The notes below the pieces were generated by a model. It worked only from the letters and a program-made list of their open reading frames with translations, ran no database searches and was not told where the DNA came from. Source: Halanaerobacter jeridensis (lineage in GTDB: Bacteria > Bacillota > Halanaerobiia > Halobacteroidales > Halobacteroidaceae). Taken from it: 64,000 nucleotides of DNA. Position 1 is the first letter of the stretch. The number at the start of each line of letters is the position of its first letter. Positions 62,315-64,000 of the stretch are shown in pieces. Both the position numbers and the translations under genes were made by a program. The DNA lies in NCBI RefSeq assembly GCF_016908315.1, contig NZ_JAFBDQ010000001.1, positions 293,962-357,961 on the forward strand, read 5' to 3'.

Positions 62315-62857
62315 ATGAAAAATGTTGATAAATACAGAAAAATTAAGATTAGTGATTGTGATATAAAAAATTTATTCCTTTCTTTAGGATGTTTAGTAGT
62401 TAATAAATACCCACAAATTATTTTGGAGCATGATGAAAGATTAACAGCTAAAATTAAGAAATATTTAACTTTAGTGATTAATAACTTGCAAACTTGTGGG
62501 CAGTTAAAGACTAGAATTGCTGGTTTGAAAGAAGGGTATGATGAGGCAATTGATAAATTGAATAATGAAATGGAACTTTCTCAAAGTGCAGAAGAAAAAT
62601 TAAAGAAAAAGAAAAAAAGATTTAAAGATTCATTATTGCTTAAAAAGAAAAGACTAGGACAATTAAACCAAGAGAATATTACTGCTTTGTTAAAGATTGG
62701 CAAATGGTTTTATACAGAAAAAATATTAGAGGAAAAAGAAGAATTTCAACGATTATATACAAGACTCGACTTTTTAATTTCGGAAGAAGACTGGCCAAAT
62801 AGTAGTGAAAGTTGGATAATTGACAATTTAGATGAGAAATGTGTTAATATAACATAG
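62315..62857 (+). CDS. Hypothetical coiled-coil protein
   Basis: About 180 residues, no signal peptide. N-terminal part ISDCDIKNLFLSLGCLVVNK, a Lys/Glu-rich coiled coil in the middle (about 70-130: KLNNEMELSQSAEEKLKKKK), and a short C-terminal part with EEDWPNSSESWIIDNLD. No family recognised. It directly precedes the uracil-DNA glycosylase gene (12-base gap). The ATG at 62315 is preferred because AGGGGAT overlaps the earlier ATG at 62303. Confidence 0.6.
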   Translation: MKNVDKYRKIKISDCDIKNLFLSLGCLVVNKYPQIILEHDERLTAKIKKYLTLVINNLQTCGQLKTRIAGLKEGYDEAIDKLNNEMELSQSAEEKLKKKKKRFKDSLLLKKKRLGQLNQENITALLKIGKWFYTEKILEEKEEFQRLYTRLDFLISEEDWPNSSESWIIDNLDEKCVNIT

Positions 62858-62869
62858 GGGTTGGTATGG

Positions 62870-63508
62870 ATGCTGTTTGATAAACGGGAACAATTAGATT
62901 TGTTCGGGAATCAACCAGAGAAAAGATATAACTCTTTAGATGAATTAAGAAACATAGCATTAGATTGTAGTAGATGTGGTTTGCGAGATAATTGTACTCA
63001 AGTAGTTTTTGGAGCTGGAGATAAAGATGCTGATTTGATGTTTGTAGGAGAAGGTCCAGGAAAAGATGAAGATAGGCAGGGAACTCCGTTTGTAGGACGA
63101 GCTGGGAAATTACTAGATAAAATTTTGTCGGCAGCAGAAATTGATAAATCGGAAGTATATATTAGTAATATTGTTAAGTGTCGTCCGCCTGGAAATAGAA
63201 AGCCCAGTACTCAAGAAATGAAAACTTGCCTTTGGATTCTAGCTCAAGAGATTAAGATTATAGATCCTAAAATTATTGTTCCGTTAGGATCTACAGCTTT
63301 AAAGGGATTACTCGATCCTGGAGGAAAAATTACTCATGTAAGAGGGAATTGGGTCGAAAGAGAAGGTAGATACTTTTTACCTACTTTTCATCCAGCAGCT
63401 TTACTGCGTGATGAAAGAAAAAAAGCCCCTGTTTGGAAAGATTTTTTAACCATTAAAAAGGCTTATAATAAATATTTAAAGTTGAAAGCTGAAGGAAAAG
63501 AAGTTTAA
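62870..63508 (+). CDS. Family 4 uracil-DNA glycosylase (Fe-S)
   Basis: 212 residues. Iron-sulfur cysteines CSRCGLRDNC near the N-terminus and later KCRPPGNRKPS and KTCLWIL; catalytic motif GEGPGKDEDRQGTPFVGRAG; second motif TFHPAALLRD. Removes uracil from DNA; the type is widespread in clostridia and thermophiles. A TTG at 62861 is in frame, but ATG 62870, nine bases after AGGGG, is preferred. Last gene before the rRNA promoters. Confidence 0.92.
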   Translation: MLFDKREQLDLFGNQPEKRYNSLDELRNIALDCSRCGLRDNCTQVVFGAGDKDADLMFVGEGPGKDEDRQGTPFVGRAGKLLDKILSAAEIDKSEVYISNIVKCRPPGNRKPSTQEMKTCLWILAQEIKIIDPKIIVPLGSTALKGLLDPGGKITHVRGNWVEREGRYFLPTFHPAALLRDERKKAPVWKDFLTIKKAYNKYLKLKAEGKEV

Positions 63509-63521
63509 TCATCATTAACTA

Positions 63522-63558
63522 TTGACAGATGAATAGATAGATGTTATATTAGTTAATG
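63522..63558 (+). promoter_or_regulatory. rRNA operon promoter P1
   Basis: TTGACA 63522-63527, 17-base spacer, TATATT 63545-63550 with extended TGT. Seven bases later GTCGCTGAAAAAGAGAGG begins; the G at 63558 is the likely start. Confidence 0.8.
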
Positions 63559-63606
63559 TCGCTGAAAAAGAGAGGGGCGGCAAGAAAAACAGATTCAAAT
63601 CATCTC

Positions 63607-63643
63607 TTGACAACTACTGATTCTTATGATAATCTAGTAGATG
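63607..63643 (+). promoter_or_regulatory. rRNA operon promoter P2
   Basis: TTGACA 63607-63612, 17-base spacer, TAATCT 63630-63635 with extended TGA. Seven bases later GTCGCTTGAAAGAGAGG starts at 63643. Confidence 0.78.
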
Positions 63644-63710
63644 TCGCTTGAAAGAGAGGGGCCAGTTTTAAGCTTCATTTGCGACTGGCAAATTTGATTT
63701 TAAACTTCTC

Positions 63711-63747
63711 TTGACAAGCCAAAGTTTCTATGATAAATTGTTAAATG
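63711..63747 (+). promoter_or_regulatory. rRNA operon promoter P3
   Basis: TTGACA 63711-63716, 17-base spacer, TAAATT 63734-63739 with extended TGA. Seven bases later GTCGCTTGAAAGAGAGG starts at 63747. Confidence 0.78.
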
Positions 63748-63841
63748 TCGCTTGAAAGAGAGGCCGCTTCTTGGTCCGCATTCAAAGCGAATATAACTGA
63801 TAAATGATTTCTTGTCAGTTGCAGAAAAATAAAGAAAGTTC

Positions 63842-63878
63842 TTGACAAATAATCAGTTATCTGTTAGAATAGTTATTG
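63842..63878 (+). promoter_or_regulatory. rRNA operon promoter P4
   Basis: TTGACA 63842-63847, 17-base spacer, TAGAAT 63865-63870 with extended TGT. Seven bases later GTCGCTTGAAAGAGAG starts at 63878. Confidence 0.8.
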
Positions 63879-64000
63879 TCGCTTGAAAGAGAGCCGACAA
63901 AAAATTTAAGATTTATTTGGTCTTTGAAAACTAAACAATGTCGCGTTTCGACCAACCGGAAATTTTTTTGGTTGTATATTTATAGCCAATCAAACTCACA
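63879..64000 (+). promoter_or_regulatory. rRNA leader with boxA-like sequence
   Basis: GGTCTTTGAAAACTAAACA (63919-63937) is the antitermination-type sequence that precedes 16S rRNA in many Firmicutes. It is followed by GTCGCGTTTCGAC (63940-63952), a small hairpin. The 16S gene itself is expected just after the window and is not visible. Confidence 0.75.

Noticed and set aside
63661..63689. Hairpin GCCAGT...ACTGGC between rRNA promoters P2 and P3 as a terminator
   Set aside because: No T-run follows, and the region lies inside the promoter array; probably incidental or a leader RNA fold.

Overview
The window is low-GC bacterial chromosome from an anaerobic Firmicute. Gene order (yggT-ylmH-divIVA, remA-gmk-rpoZ-coaBC, priA-def-fmt-rsmB-rlmN-stp-prkC-rsgA-rpe) and the T-box, SAM and FMN leaders are typical of that group. 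A TM1266-type hydrogenase regulator fits a fermentative anaerobe. One solute-binding protein has a signal peptide without a lipobox cysteine, and the larger proteins are acidic. I infer a diderm halophile of the Halanaerobiales (Halobacteroidaceae-like), but no marker here proves this. No tRNA, CRISPR array, transposase or phage gene was seen. The window ends just before an rRNA operon.

Layout. 1-3.7 kb: end of yggS, proC, yggT, ylmH, divIVA, hydrogenase regulator, mtnN. 3.7-6.9 kb: T-box and ileS. 7-10.1 kb: remA-gmk-rpoZ-coaBC-luxS. 10.1-13.1 kb: a leader with terminator, then a TrpXYZ-type ABC importer. 13.1-16.5 kb: LysM polysaccharide deacetylase (minus), sfsA, SAM riboswitch and metK. 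16.7-41.5 kb is an accessory region. It holds (a) a cluster bracketed by two paralogous membrane proteins (16.7-28.0 kb) with a giant repeat-containing P-loop ATPase, a ParM-like actin, an MCP-like protein and a DUF2339-like coiled-coil membrane protein; (b) a vWA/PP2C/kinase triad of TerY-P type followed by an ankyrin protein (29.0-32.8 kb); (c) an orphan periplasmic binding protein next to a broken diguanylate cyclase, a DinG helicase and a GGDEF-EAL protein (33.4-41.5 kb). 41.6-55.6 kb is the core translation, PASTA-kinase and RsgA block. 55.6-59.6 kb is the riboflavin operon under an FMN riboswitch. 59.6-63.5 kb holds nth, a FliK-like/FlhB-like pair (minus), an unknown gene and a family 4 uracil-DNA glycosylase. 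63.5-64 kb holds four tandem rRNA promoters.

Most notable observations: (1) the 16.7-28.0 kb cluster looks like an undescribed multi-protein membrane/cytoskeleton system. Its giant ATPase is split by one in-frame TAA inside the fourth of four ~235-residue repeats, with recognisable coding continuing in the same frame. (2) A 210-bp hairpin-like repeat occurs three times, each copy just upstream of a gene's ribosome-binding site; two copies sit directly downstream of extended -10 promoters and so form 5' UTRs. (3) The diguanylate cyclase at 34.7-36.5 kb has both an A-run frameshift and an in-frame TAA. (4) The four rRNA promoters share exact spacing and a conserved initially transcribed sequence.

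Starts were chosen by Shine-Dalgarno position; several genes begin at an internal ATG or GTG downstream of a longer open frame. All family assignments come from reading motifs, without database searches.
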